Of a stretch of DNA of 43,968 bases, positions 32,321 to 39,672 are shown one piece after another. Under the pieces are notes generated by a model. The model did no database searches. It worked only from the letters and a program-made list of their open reading frames with translations, and was not told the origin of the DNA. The DNA is taken from contig NZ_JAMXFJ010000032.1 of assembly GCF_025460805.1 (NCBI RefSeq), positions 1 through 43,968 of the forward strand, read 5' to 3'. Source of the stretch: Microvirga sesbaniae. Lineage in GTDB: Bacteria; Pseudomonadota; Alphaproteobacteria; Rhizobiales; Beijerinckiaceae. Both the position numbers and the translations under genes were made by a program. Within the stretch, counting starts at the first letter, position 1. Each line of letters opens with the position of its first letter.

Positions 32321-32443
32321 ATGGCTTATGTAATGATGCAACGTATCGCAATCGACATAAAGCAAACGTCTGAGCCTGTCCATAAAGGATCCTTCGGACT
32401 TGGTCGAAGGGTTCATGCAAAGGGGGAAGGCGACACGCTCTAG
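32321..32443 (+). CDS. possible 40-residue peptide in an otherwise empty interval
   Basis: Frame MAYVMMQRIAIDIKQTSEPV... ending ...KGEGDTL with GAGGAGAGC before the ATG. It overlaps the prs stop by four bases on the other strand. The frame just upstream (ending at 32313 with LRNSGFYKL) also looks somewhat protein-like, so this could be a gene remnant. No family recognised; weak candidate. Confidence 0.22.
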   Translation: MAYVMMQRIAIDIKQTSEPVHKGSFGLGRRVHAKGEGDTL

Positions 32444-33372
32444 TCGAACAGGCTCGACACCGAGCTTTCCGTCGCCGTACGGCCGATGGCCTCGCCCATC
32501 AGGGACGCGATGGAGATGACCCGGATGTTGTGGGCGACCTTCACGGCCTCGGTGGGCATGATCGAGTCGGTGATCACGAGCTCCTTCAGCCGTGAGCCCG
32601 CGATGCGGGCCACCGCGCCGCCCGAGAGAACCCCGTGGGTGATGTAGGCGTAGACTTCCTTCGCTCCGTTGGCCAGGAGCGCGTCGGCGGCGTTCACCAG
32701 GGTGCCGCCGGAATCCACGATGTCGTCGACCAGGATGCAGGAGCGGCCCGACACGTCGCCGATGATGTTCATCACTTCCGACTCGCCCGGGCGCTCGCGG
32801 CGCTTGTCCACGATGGCGAGCGGCGCATCGATGCGCTTGGCGAGCGCTCGGGCGCGCACCACGCCGCCCACGTCGGGCGAGACCACCATGCGGTTGCCAC
32901 CGTCGAGATGCTCCTTGATGTCGCGCGCCAGGGTCGGGGCGGCGAACAGGTTGTCGGTCGGAATGTCGAAGAAGCCCTGGATCTGACCGGCATGGAGGTC
33001 GAGGGTCAGAACGCGGTCGACGCCCGCATGGGCGATGATGTTGGCCACGAGCTTGGCCGAGATCGGCGTGCGGGCGGCGGGCTTGCGGTCCTGCCGAGCG
33101 TAGCCGAAATAGGGGATCACCGCCGTGATGCGGCGGGCCGAGGCCCTGCGCAGGGCATCGCTGATGATCAGAAGCTCCATCAGGTGGTCGTTCGTCGGGA
33201 ACGAGGTCGACTGGAGGATGAACACATCCTCGCCGCGCACGTTCTCCTGGATCTCGACGAAGACTTCCATGTCCGCGAAGCGCCGCACCTGGGCCTTGGC
33301 GAGCGGAACGTTGAGATAGGCGGAGATGGCCTCCGCCAGCGGACGATTGGAATTTCCCGCAACGAGTTTCAT
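32440..33372 (-). CDS. prs: ribose-phosphate pyrophosphokinase
   Basis: 310 residues. Makes PRPP from ribose-5-phosphate and ATP for nucleotide, His and Trp synthesis and for Apt. Family sites: FADMEVFVEIQENVRGEDVF, YFGYARQDRK (ATP site), DLHAGQIQGFFDIPTDNL, the flexible loop with DKRRERPGESEVMN and the PRPP loop CILVDDIVDSGGTLVNAA. Start ATG 33372 (MKLVAGNSN); the longer in-frame beginning has no support. Monocistronic as far as I see; no Shine-Dalgarno is obvious. Confidence 0.97.
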   Translation of the reverse strand: MKLVAGNSNRPLAEAISAYLNVPLAKAQVRRFADMEVFVEIQENVRGEDVFILQSTSFPTNDHLMELLIISDALRRASARRITAVIPYFGYARQDRKPAARTPISAKLVANIIAHAGVDRVLTLDLHAGQIQGFFDIPTDNLFAAPTLARDIKEHLDGGNRMVVSPDVGGVVRARALAKRIDAPLAIVDKRRERPGESEVMNIIGDVSGRSCILVDDIVDSGGTLVNAADALLANGAKEVYAYITHGVLSGGAVARIAGSRLKELVITDSIMPTEAVKVAHNIRVISIASLMGEAIGRTATESSVSSLFD

Positions 33373-33526
33373 GCAAGCAACTTTGGCTTCGAGTGACCGA
33401 TCACACCCGCTGCGCAATGCCATAATCCCTGCACGGCTGGGCGCAAGGCTCTTAGCAGCGATATGAAACCGTCACAATACATGGAGGGCTTCCGATGCGC
33501 TGCAAGTTTGGCGCGCCGCCATGCAG

Positions 33527-34060
33527 TCACTGCATCGCAACAGGGGGTTCGTCGCCCGAGACCTCCGCCGTCTGAATAGGTGCTTCCGAGGTGGCCTGCG
33601 CATCGGGGCCGCTCTCGGACTTGGACGCCGTCAGGAATTCGGCGATCTCGTCCATGCTCGCCTGGGCGAGCTTCGCCAGCGCCGCCTTGTCGAGGGCCGA
33701 GATGGAGGAGGCGGGCGCCGGGCTCGATCCGGCCAGGCGCTTGGCCCGACGCTTCTGGGCATCGAACACGTCCCAGACATAGGCCACCTTGGTTTCCCCA
33801 TCCTCGGTCGAGGTCGACAGATAGCCGCGGACCCGGTAGCGCGCCTGGGCGCTGGCGCCGACGAGATCGACCTTGCGGTCGGTGGCCGCGCTGGTCAGCT
33901 CGTCGACGAGGGCCGTGCGGATCGGGGCCGGGGCGCCGTCGATGCTCTCCAGGGCGACCGGGACGCCTTCCGGCGATCCTCCGAGCGGGCCCTGGCAGGC
34001 TCCCAACGCCACCGTCAGGACCAGAGCGGCCAGCCGCCCCGCACGCGTCATCCCGTCCAT
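33527..34060 (-). CDS. predicted lipoprotein of unknown function
   Basis: 177 residues. The signal peptide MDGMTRAGRLAALVLTVALGAC ends in a lipobox (L-G-A-C, Cys at 22), so the protein is probably lipid-anchored in the envelope. The mature part has an alpha/beta stretch (PIRTALVDELTSAATDRKVD, ARYRVRGYLSTSTEDGETKVAYVWDVFDAQKRRAKRLAG) reminiscent of short exported domains in Hyphomicrobiales, and a low-complexity tail rich in Ser, Glu and Ala. No motif points to an activity. It is transcribed toward prs, 154 bp away, and a short palindrome lies over its stop codon. Confidence 0.75.
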   Translation of the reverse strand: MDGMTRAGRLAALVLTVALGACQGPLGGSPEGVPVALESIDGAPAPIRTALVDELTSAATDRKVDLVGASAQARYRVRGYLSTSTEDGETKVAYVWDVFDAQKRRAKRLAGSSPAPASSISALDKAALAKLAQASMDEIAEFLTASKSESGPDAQATSEAPIQTAEVSGDEPPVAMQ

Positions 34061-34122
34061 GAGGCCCCCCGTTCTCGGTCTTCGTCACGAAGTCTTAAGC
34101 TTAACGGAGGGTTTCGTCCAGA

Positions 34123-35283
34123 TCAGCCGCGCCGGCGCAGGCGGATCGCCAGCACGTCGAGGGCCAGCGTCGCGAGCCCGGCGGCCAGGCCCCAGAAGGC
34201 CGACCCGATGCCGAGGAGCGTCAGCCCGGAGGCCGTGACCGCGAAGGTGACGACGGCGGGAAATCGTTTCGCCTCCTCGGCGAGGGCCGACCCGAGGGCG
34301 CCCAGGAAGGCCCCCATGAGGGCCAGGCCGGCGACGGTCTTGATCAGCTCCGGGGGGAGGGCGGCGATCAGCCCGATGAGCGCGGCGCTGAAGGCGGCGA
34401 ACACCAGATAGCTCAGCGTGTAGAACGGGCCGACCATCCAGCGCTTCTTCGGGTCCGGATGGGTGTCGGGTCCGGTGCAGATCGCGGCCGAGATGGCCGC
34501 GAGATTGCTCGTATGGGCGCCGAAGAAGGCGGTGACGATCGAGGCCAGTCCCGTCACGGCGAGGATCGGGCCCGCGGGCGGCTCGTAGCCGGACGCCTTG
34601 AGCACGGCCAGGCCCGGCAGGTTCTGGGACGCCATCGTGACCAGGAACAGGGGCAGGCCGAGGCCGATCAGGGCCGTGGGGTCCCAGGCCGGAGCGATGA
34701 AGGTGAGGGTGGACAGGGTGAGGTCGGATGCGAGCGGCCGGGCCATGCCGCCGCCGAAGGCGAGAGCGAGCCCCACGAGGAGCACCGCCAGCACGGCGAG
34801 GGCGGGATTGACCAGGCGAACCACCAGGAAGATGCCGACGAGGGGCAGGACCAGGCCCGGTGCCCCTTGGGCGCTCTGGAAGACCCCGACCACGAACTGG
34901 AGCAGGACGCCCGCCAGCATGGCCGCCGCGATGGCCGTGGGGATGCGCTCGATCAGCCGTCCGAACGGCCTGACGAGACCCGTCAGCACGATGAGGCCGC
35001 CGGCGAGCAGGAAGGCCCCGACCGCCGCATGGATCGAGATGCCGCTGGAAGAGGCGATCAGCGCCGCCCCGGGGGTCGACCAGGCGGTGACCACGGGCAT
35101 GCGGTAGCGCACGCTCAAGGTGCCGCTGGTGGCCGCCATGGCCAGGCACAGGGCCGCCACCCAGGACGAGGTCTCGGCCGCGTCGGCCCCTACCGCCTGG
35201 GCGGCCGCGATGATGATGGCGATCGTGCTGCCGAACCCCACCAGGGCCGCGACGACGGCTGACGTGACGATCGACAGGCGCAT
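34123..35283 (-). CDS. benE: benzoate/H+ symporter BenE family transporter
   Basis: 386 residues with about 11-12 membrane helices, no signal peptide. BenE features: N-terminal helix with GFGSTIAIIIAAAQAVGAD, LSVRYRMPVVTAWSTPGAALI, IPTAIAAAMLAGVLLQF, and the TSNLAAISAAICTGPDTHPDPKKRW loop characteristic of the family. The helix pair FGGGMARPL fits too. Proton-driven uptake of benzoate or another aromatic acid is the family role. No benzoate-catabolism genes are adjacent, but the FAH-family hydrolase at 2.7 kb belongs to aromatic degradation. GGAG before the ATG. Confidence 0.9.
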   Translation of the reverse strand: MRLSIVTSAVVAALVGFGSTIAIIIAAAQAVGADAAETSSWVAALCLAMAATSGTLSVRYRMPVVTAWSTPGAALIASSSGISIHAAVGAFLLAGGLIVLTGLVRPFGRLIERIPTAIAAAMLAGVLLQFVVGVFQSAQGAPGLVLPLVGIFLVVRLVNPALAVLAVLLVGLALAFGGGMARPLASDLTLSTLTFIAPAWDPTALIGLGLPLFLVTMASQNLPGLAVLKASGYEPPAGPILAVTGLASIVTAFFGAHTSNLAAISAAICTGPDTHPDPKKRWMVGPFYTLSYLVFAAFSAALIGLIAALPPELIKTVAGLALMGAFLGALGSALAEEAKRFPAVVTFAVTASGLTLLGIGSAFWGLAAGLATLALDVLAIRLRRRG

Positions 35284-35363
35284 GACCGGCTCCGCAGGCG
35301 TTCGAGGAGCTTAGCCGTGTAAACCGAACGGCCGGGCTGCGCCAGTTCGTCGGCGGCACTTTC

Positions 35364-35378
35364 CTCGGGACTCCCGAG
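35364..35378. promoter_or_regulatory. inverted repeat CTCGGG-ACT-CCCGAG before uvrC
   Basis: Perfect 6+3+6 palindrome 17 bp before the uvrC ATG. It does not resemble the alphaproteobacterial SOS box (GTTC-N7-GTTC). It may be a 5'-leader hairpin. Confidence 0.3.
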
Positions 35379-35394
35379 CCCTTAAATCTCCCCC

Positions 35395-37392
35395 ATGAGT
35401 CGCAACACCACCAACGACGTTCCGCCGGACATTCTGGACAACGAGGAGGACGAGGAGGCCGTCGCCGTCGAGAGCGGCTCGGATGTCGAGTTCGACCTGG
35501 AAGCCAATCCGGGCTCGGTCCAGCGCGGCACCGAGGTCATCCGGCATTTCTGGACGACCCTTCCCAACGCGCCCGGCGTCTACCGGATGCTCGATGCCAA
35601 GGGCGACGTGCTCTATGTGGGCAAGGCGAAGAGCCTGAAGAACCGGGTCGGCTCCTATGCCCGGGGACAGGCCCATTCGAACCGCATCGCCCGCATGATC
35701 GGCGAGACCGCCTCGATGGAGTTCGTCACCACGGCGACGGAGACCGAGGCGCTGCTGCTCGAGGCCAACCTCATCAAGCAGCTCAAGCCGCGCTACAACG
35801 TGCTCCTGCGGGACGACAAGTCTCTGCCCTACATCCTGCTCACGGCCGATCACGAGGCGCCGCAGCTCGTGAAGCATCGCGGCGCGAGGAAGCGCAAGGG
35901 CGATTATTACGGCCCCTTCGCCAGCGTGTGGGCCGTGAACCGCACCATCAACGCGCTGCAGCGCGCGTTCCTGCTGCGCTCCTGCAACGACAGCTATTAC
36001 GAGAACCGCACGCGGCCCTGCCTGCTCTATCAAATCAAGCGCTGCTCGGGCCCCTGCACGAACGAGATCCCGCGGGAGGATTACGCCGAGCTGGTCTCCG
36101 AGGCGCGCGCATTCCTGTCGGGCAAGTCGAACGCGGTCAAGCAGCGCATCACGGACGAGATGCAGGCCGCCGCCGAGGAGCTCGAGTTCGAGCGCGCCGC
36201 GCGCTGCCGCGACCGCCTCGCGGCGCTGTCGGCCATCCAGGGCGTTCAGGGCATCAACACCCAGTCGGTCGAGGAGGCGGACGTGTTCGCGCTCGACGAG
36301 CAGGCGGGTCAGTTCTGCGTCGAGGTGTTCTTCTTCCGGAACTGGCAGAACTGGGGCAACCGCGCCTATTTCCCGAAGGCGGACAAGTCCATGAGCCGGG
36401 AAGAGGTCCTGAGCTCGTTCATGGCGCAGTTCTACGACGACAAGCCCGCGCCCCGCCTCATCCTGCTCTCGCACGAGATCGAGGATTCCGAGCTGATGGC
36501 GGCGGCGCTGTCGACCCGCGCGGAGGCCAGGGTCGAGATCCACGCGCCCCAGCGCGGCGAGCGGCGGCAGCTCATCGAATACGCCCTGCGCAACGCCCGC
36601 GAGGCGCTGGCCCGGCGTCTGGCCGATACCTCGTCGCAGCAGAAGCTCCTCGTGTCCCTGGGGCAGGCCTTCGGACTGCCGAAGGCGCCGAAGCGCGTGG
36701 AGGTCTACGACAATTCGCACATCATGGGCACCAACGCGGTCGGCGCCATGGTGGTGGCGGGCGCCAACGGCTTCATGAAGCAGCATTACCGGACCTTCAA
36801 CATGAAGTCCGAGGACCTCAAGCCCGGGGACGATTACGGCATGATGCGCGAGATGCTGCAGCGCCGCTTCGCCCGCCTGGTGAAGGAGGAGCCGCGCGGC
36901 TCGGATGCACAATCGGGCGACGACGGCTTTCCCGCCTGGCCCGACCTGGTGCTGATCGACGGCGGCAAGGGGCAGCTGGAGGCGGCCCGCCAGGCCCTCG
37001 CCGAGGTGGGCGTCAGCGAGGACGACGTGGCCCTGGTCGGCATCGCCAAGGGGCGCGACCGGGATGCCGGCCGCGAAACCTTCTTCAAGCCGGGCCAGCC
37101 GCCCTTCAAGATGCCGCCGCGGGATCCCGCGCTCTACTTCGTCCAGCGCCTGCGCGACGAAGCCCACCGATTCGCCATCGGGGCGCACCGCGCCAAGCGC
37201 AAGCGCGAGCTGGTGAAGAATCCCCTCGACGAGATCCCGGGCATCGGTCCGACCCGCAAGCGGGCGCTCCTGCACCATTTCGGCACCGTCAAGGCGATCC
37301 AGCGGGCCGCCCTCGAGGACCTGATGAAGGCGCCGGGCGTCAATGCCGCCACGGCCCGCGCGGTCTACGATTTCTTCCACGAGAGGGGATAG
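35395..37392 (+). CDS. uvrC: excinuclease ABC subunit C
   Basis: 665 residues. Makes both incisions in nucleotide-excision repair after UvrAB loading. An acidic N-terminal extension of about 50 residues (ILDNEEDEEAVAVESGSD) precedes the GIY-YIG nuclease (GVYRMLDAKGDVLYVGKAKS). Next come a Cys-rich block (CLLYQIKRCSGPCTNEI), the UVR motif binding UvrB (AAEELEFERAARCRDRL), the RNase-H-like 5' nuclease (VYDNSHIMGTNAVGAMVV; LVLIDGGKGQLEAA) and a C-terminal (HhH)2 domain (IPGIGPTRKRALLHHF). The first residues are longer than in enteric UvrC but usual for rhizobia. A strong start, with pgsA following. Confidence 0.97.
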   Translation: MSRNTTNDVPPDILDNEEDEEAVAVESGSDVEFDLEANPGSVQRGTEVIRHFWTTLPNAPGVYRMLDAKGDVLYVGKAKSLKNRVGSYARGQAHSNRIARMIGETASMEFVTTATETEALLLEANLIKQLKPRYNVLLRDDKSLPYILLTADHEAPQLVKHRGARKRKGDYYGPFASVWAVNRTINALQRAFLLRSCNDSYYENRTRPCLLYQIKRCSGPCTNEIPREDYAELVSEARAFLSGKSNAVKQRITDEMQAAAEELEFERAARCRDRLAALSAIQGVQGINTQSVEEADVFALDEQAGQFCVEVFFFRNWQNWGNRAYFPKADKSMSREEVLSSFMAQFYDDKPAPRLILLSHEIEDSELMAAALSTRAEARVEIHAPQRGERRQLIEYALRNAREALARRLADTSSQQKLLVSLGQAFGLPKAPKRVEVYDNSHIMGTNAVGAMVVAGANGFMKQHYRTFNMKSEDLKPGDDYGMMREMLQRRFARLVKEEPRGSDAQSGDDGFPAWPDLVLIDGGKGQLEAARQALAEVGVSEDDVALVGIAKGRDRDAGRETFFKPGQPPFKMPPRDPALYFVQRLRDEAHRFAIGAHRAKRKRELVKNPLDEIPGIGPTRKRALLHHFGTVKAIQRAALEDLMKAPGVNAATARAVYDFFHERG

Positions 37393-37513
37393 GGGTGAGC
37401 GTCCGAAGGGTCATGGGGGCTTCCCTCACATTGCCGTGTTCGCCGGATGGCGGTGCGCAACCGGGATCTGTCCGATTGACGGGCGGACCGTCCTCATGCT
37501 TCCTGCGGGTGTG

Positions 37514-38110
37514 ATGAAGACTGTTTCCTCCATGGGCCGCTCGAAGGCGTTCAACCTCGCCAACATGCTGACCTACGGTCGGCTCGCCGCGGTTCCGGCC
37601 GTGGTCGGTTTCCTGTTCTGGCCCGAGGACCACTGGTCCCGCTGGTTCGCGCTGGCGGTTTTCGCGATCGCGGCCATCACCGACTATCTCGACGGCTACG
37701 TGGCGCGAACCTTCGCCCAGCAATCGGCGCTCGGTCGCATGCTCGATCCCATCGCCGACAAGCTTCTCGTGGCCGCGACCCTGCTCATGCTGGTGGCCGA
37801 CGGGACCATCAAGGGCTGGGCCCTGTGGGCCGCCATCGTGATCCTCTGCCGCGAGATCCTGGTGTCGGGCCTGCGCGAATTCCTGGCCGAGCTGAAGGTC
37901 AGCGTGCCCGTCAGCCGGGTGGCCAAGTGGAAGACGACGCTCCAGCTCGTCGCCCTCGGCTTCCTGATCGCCGGACCGGCGGGCGAGACGGTGCTGCCCA
38001 ACAACACCCTCATCGGCACGATCCTCCTGTGGATCGCCGCCATCCTGACGATCTATACCGGCTGGGATTACTTCAAGAACGGAATCCATCACCTCGTGGA
38101 CGAGGGTTAG
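37514..38110 (+). CDS. pgsA: CDP-diacylglycerol-glycerol-3-phosphate 3-phosphatidyltransferase
   Basis: 198 residues from ATG 37514 (alternatives ATG 37496 and 37532). Inner-membrane enzyme of phosphatidylglycerol synthesis. The CDP-alcohol phosphotransferase motif D-G-x2-A-R-x8-G-x3-D-x3-D is complete: DYLDGYVARTFAQQSALG then RMLDPIADK. About five helices, including WFALAVFAIAAITDYL and WALWAAIVILCREILVSGL. It starts about 120 bp after uvrC and ends four bases before moaD, so it is likely co-transcribed with moaDE. Confidence 0.93.
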   Translation: MKTVSSMGRSKAFNLANMLTYGRLAAVPAVVGFLFWPEDHWSRWFALAVFAIAAITDYLDGYVARTFAQQSALGRMLDPIADKLLVAATLLMLVADGTIKGWALWAAIVILCREILVSGLREFLAELKVSVPVSRVAKWKTTLQLVALGFLIAGPAGETVLPNNTLIGTILLWIAAILTIYTGWDYFKNGIHHLVDEG

Positions 38111-38114
38111 CGCC

Positions 38115-38366
38115 ATGAAGCTGGTCTATTTCGCCTGGGTGCGGGAGCGGGTCGGCCGGACGGACGAGCAGGTGGTGCTGCCGGACGGCATCGCCACGGT
38201 GGCCGATCTAGTGCGCTGGCTGAAGGGCAGGGGCGAGGAATATGCATATGCCTTCGAGAACGAAGGCGTCGTCCGGGCGGCCATCGACCACGTCCACGTG
38301 AAGCCCGAGGCCCGGATCGAGGGCGCCCGGGAGATCGCCTTCTTCCCGCCCATGACGGGAGGCTAG
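38115..38366 (+). CDS. moaD: molybdopterin synthase small subunit MoaD
   Basis: 83 residues with the ubiquitin-like fold and the C-terminal Gly-Gly (FFPPMTGG) that is thiocarboxylated to carry sulfur. Opening MKLVYFAWVRERVG and HVKPEARIEGAREIAFFPP are typical of MoaD. It inserts two sulfur atoms into cyclic pyranopterin together with MoaE, encoded 24 bp downstream. Starts four bases after pgsA. Confidence 0.95.
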   Translation: MKLVYFAWVRERVGRTDEQVVLPDGIATVADLVRWLKGRGEEYAYAFENEGVVRAAIDHVHVKPEARIEGAREIAFFPPMTGG

Positions 38367-38390
38367 CTCCCGCCGGGGAGCCGCAACGCC

Positions 38391-38846
38391 ATGGATTTCA
38401 CCATCCGCATCCAGGCCGAGCCCTTCGATTCCGCCGCCGAGACCGCAGCCCTGACCCGGGGGAGAGCGGAGATCGGGGCCGTCGTCGCCTTCACGGGGCT
38501 GTGCCGGGACGAAGGGGGACGGCTCGCGGCCCTCGAACTCGAGCATTATCCCGGCATGGCCGAAGCCGAGATCGGCCGCATCGCCGATCAGGCGGCAAGC
38601 CGTTGGCCGCTCCTGGGCCTGACGATCGTTCACCGCTTCGGCAGGATCGCTCCCGGCGAGGAGATCGTCCTCGTCGTCACGGCCAGCGTCCACCGCCAGG
38701 CTGCCTTCGAGGCGGCCTCCTTCCTGATGGATTACCTGAAAACCCAGGCGCCGTTCTGGAAGCGCGAGCACCTCAAGGACGGAACGGTCGGAACCTGGGT
38801 CGATGCCAAGGAGGCTGACGACCGGGCCGTGGAAAGGTGGCGTTGA
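38391..38846 (+). CDS. moaE: molybdopterin synthase catalytic subunit MoaE
   Basis: 151 residues. Converts precursor Z to molybdopterin using the MoaD thiocarboxylate. Family motifs: VVAFTGLCRDEGGRLAALELEHYPGMAE, LTIVHRFGRIAPGEEIVLVVTASVHRQAAFEA and LKTQAPFWKREHL with the catalytic Lys. It follows moaD directly; no other moa or mob genes are in the window, so other cofactor steps are encoded elsewhere. Confidence 0.96.
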   Translation: MDFTIRIQAEPFDSAAETAALTRGRAEIGAVVAFTGLCRDEGGRLAALELEHYPGMAEAEIGRIADQAASRWPLLGLTIVHRFGRIAPGEEIVLVVTASVHRQAAFEAASFLMDYLKTQAPFWKREHLKDGTVGTWVDAKEADDRAVERWR

Positions 38847-38911
38847 TCGGCCCTTGACGGGACCTTGCGGCGGGATGAGCATCGACCGTGAAACGACCAC
38901 GGAGGCGTCCC

Positions 38912-39166
38912 ATGCGCGGCGTCGTTGTCTTTCTCGCCCTCGTCGCCGCGGCCCCGGTCCTCGGCCACGAGACGCCCTCGTCGCAGACCGCGCAGGCGCC
39001 CGTTCACAACCCGCTCGACTGCTATTGCCGCGCTCAGGGCAGGATGTTCGCCGTGGGGGAGAAAGTCTGTCTCAAGACGGCCGAGGGACCCAAGCTGGCG
39101 CAGTGCCAGATGGAGGTCAACGTGATGTCCTGGACCATCACGGAAGTGCCCTGTCCCGACTCATGA
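38912..39166 (+). CDS. small exported Cys-rich protein of unknown function
   Basis: 84 residues from ATG 38912, with GGAGG six bases before it; a GTG at 38888 in the same frame has no such site. Signal peptide MRGVVVFLALVAAAPVLGH. The mature part has five cysteines (37, 39, 53, 65, 81), including the pair DCYCRAQG, suggesting disulfide bonds in the periplasm or heme/metal binding. I do not recognise the family. It lies 65 bp after moaE. Confidence 0.72.
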   Translation: MRGVVVFLALVAAAPVLGHETPSSQTAQAPVHNPLDCYCRAQGRMFAVGEKVCLKTAEGPKLAQCQMEVNVMSWTITEVPCPDS

Positions 39167-39187
39167 AAAACGCCGCCGAGGGCGGCA
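39166..39187 (-). terminator. rho-independent terminator of the 33-residue membrane protein
   Basis: On the minus strand, GCCGCC - CTC - GGCGGC is followed by GTTTTTC. The stem is short (six to seven pairs) but GC-only. It lies between the convergent small genes ending at 39166 and 39241. Confidence 0.6.
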
Positions 39188-39240
39188 GCGTTCAAACGGC
39201 TCGATCGGTGGGGGTATCGCCTGTGGCGATCGGCGCCCGC

Positions 39241-39342
39241 TTACAGAAGGCCCGTGAAAACGGCGCAGATGAACGAGAAGGAAACGCAGACCGCCGCGAT
39301 GTTGAGCTTGGACGCCCAGTCCAGGTTCGATGTCAGGTTCAT
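39241..39342 (-). CDS. 33-residue single-span membrane protein
   Basis: Short frame MNLTSNLDWASKLNIAAVCV... with a helix covering most of the C-terminal half (IAAVCVSFSFICAVFTGLL). AAAGAGGGGCTCCG before the ATG includes a good ribosome-binding site (GAGGGG). Followed by a hairpin terminator and preceded by a palindrome AGGGG-TTAAT-CCCCT at 39361-39375. The start codon, helix and terminator together make it likely to be a real gene; the longer in-frame upstream extension is not needed. Family unknown. Confidence 0.6.
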   Translation of the reverse strand: MNLTSNLDWASKLNIAAVCVSFSFICAVFTGLL

Positions 39343-39360
39343 CGGAGCCCCTCTTTCTGA

Positions 39361-39375
39361 AGGGGTTAATCCCCT
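39361..39375. promoter_or_regulatory. palindrome AGGGG-TTAAT-CCCCT before the 33-residue gene
   Basis: Perfect 5+5+5 inverted repeat, 18 bp upstream of the ATG at 39342. Possible operator. The rest of the 330-bp gap up to 39672 shows no gene I trust: it contains AT-rich promoter-like sequence (GTTAACAAGACGTTAAATCC) near 39465. Confidence 0.3.
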
Positions 39376-39672
39376 ATCTGAATAGACAGGCACCCTATCA
39401 AACCCGCGAGATCCTGAGAAGCGCTCCGACCGCGAGCAGCAGGCGCGGCGCACGCCGATGTAATCGTTAACAAGACGTTAAATCCTTGTAACCTCGACCG
39501 AAATTCCTGCGTCGTTTCGGACGAAAAAAGTTCCTGCTCGATTCTGTCGCACCCCCAGGAGGGGCTGGATCATGGTTCCAGCACGACTCCCGGAAAGCCC
39601 GAATCGCGCCGGCTCCCGAACCCGTCGCCTGCCATTGACGGGATGTTTACGGTGTTGGGGCAGTCTTGCCCC

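Noticed and set aside
32147..32383. Minus-strand ORF of 78 codons (MDRLRRLLYVDC...) downstream of prs
   Set aside because: AAGGA precedes the ATG, but the product is Arg/Ser/Cys-rich with no conserved look, and it overlaps the better plus-strand candidates. Not supported enough to list.
35364..35378. SOS (LexA) box in front of uvrC
   Set aside because: The palindrome CTCGGG-ACT-CCCGAG does not fit GTTC-N7-GTTC, and no other match is seen in the upstream region.
35311..37380. Minus-strand frame of 689 codons opposite uvrC
   Set aside because: uvrC is complete with all its domains on the plus strand; the antisense frame has no recognisable feature.
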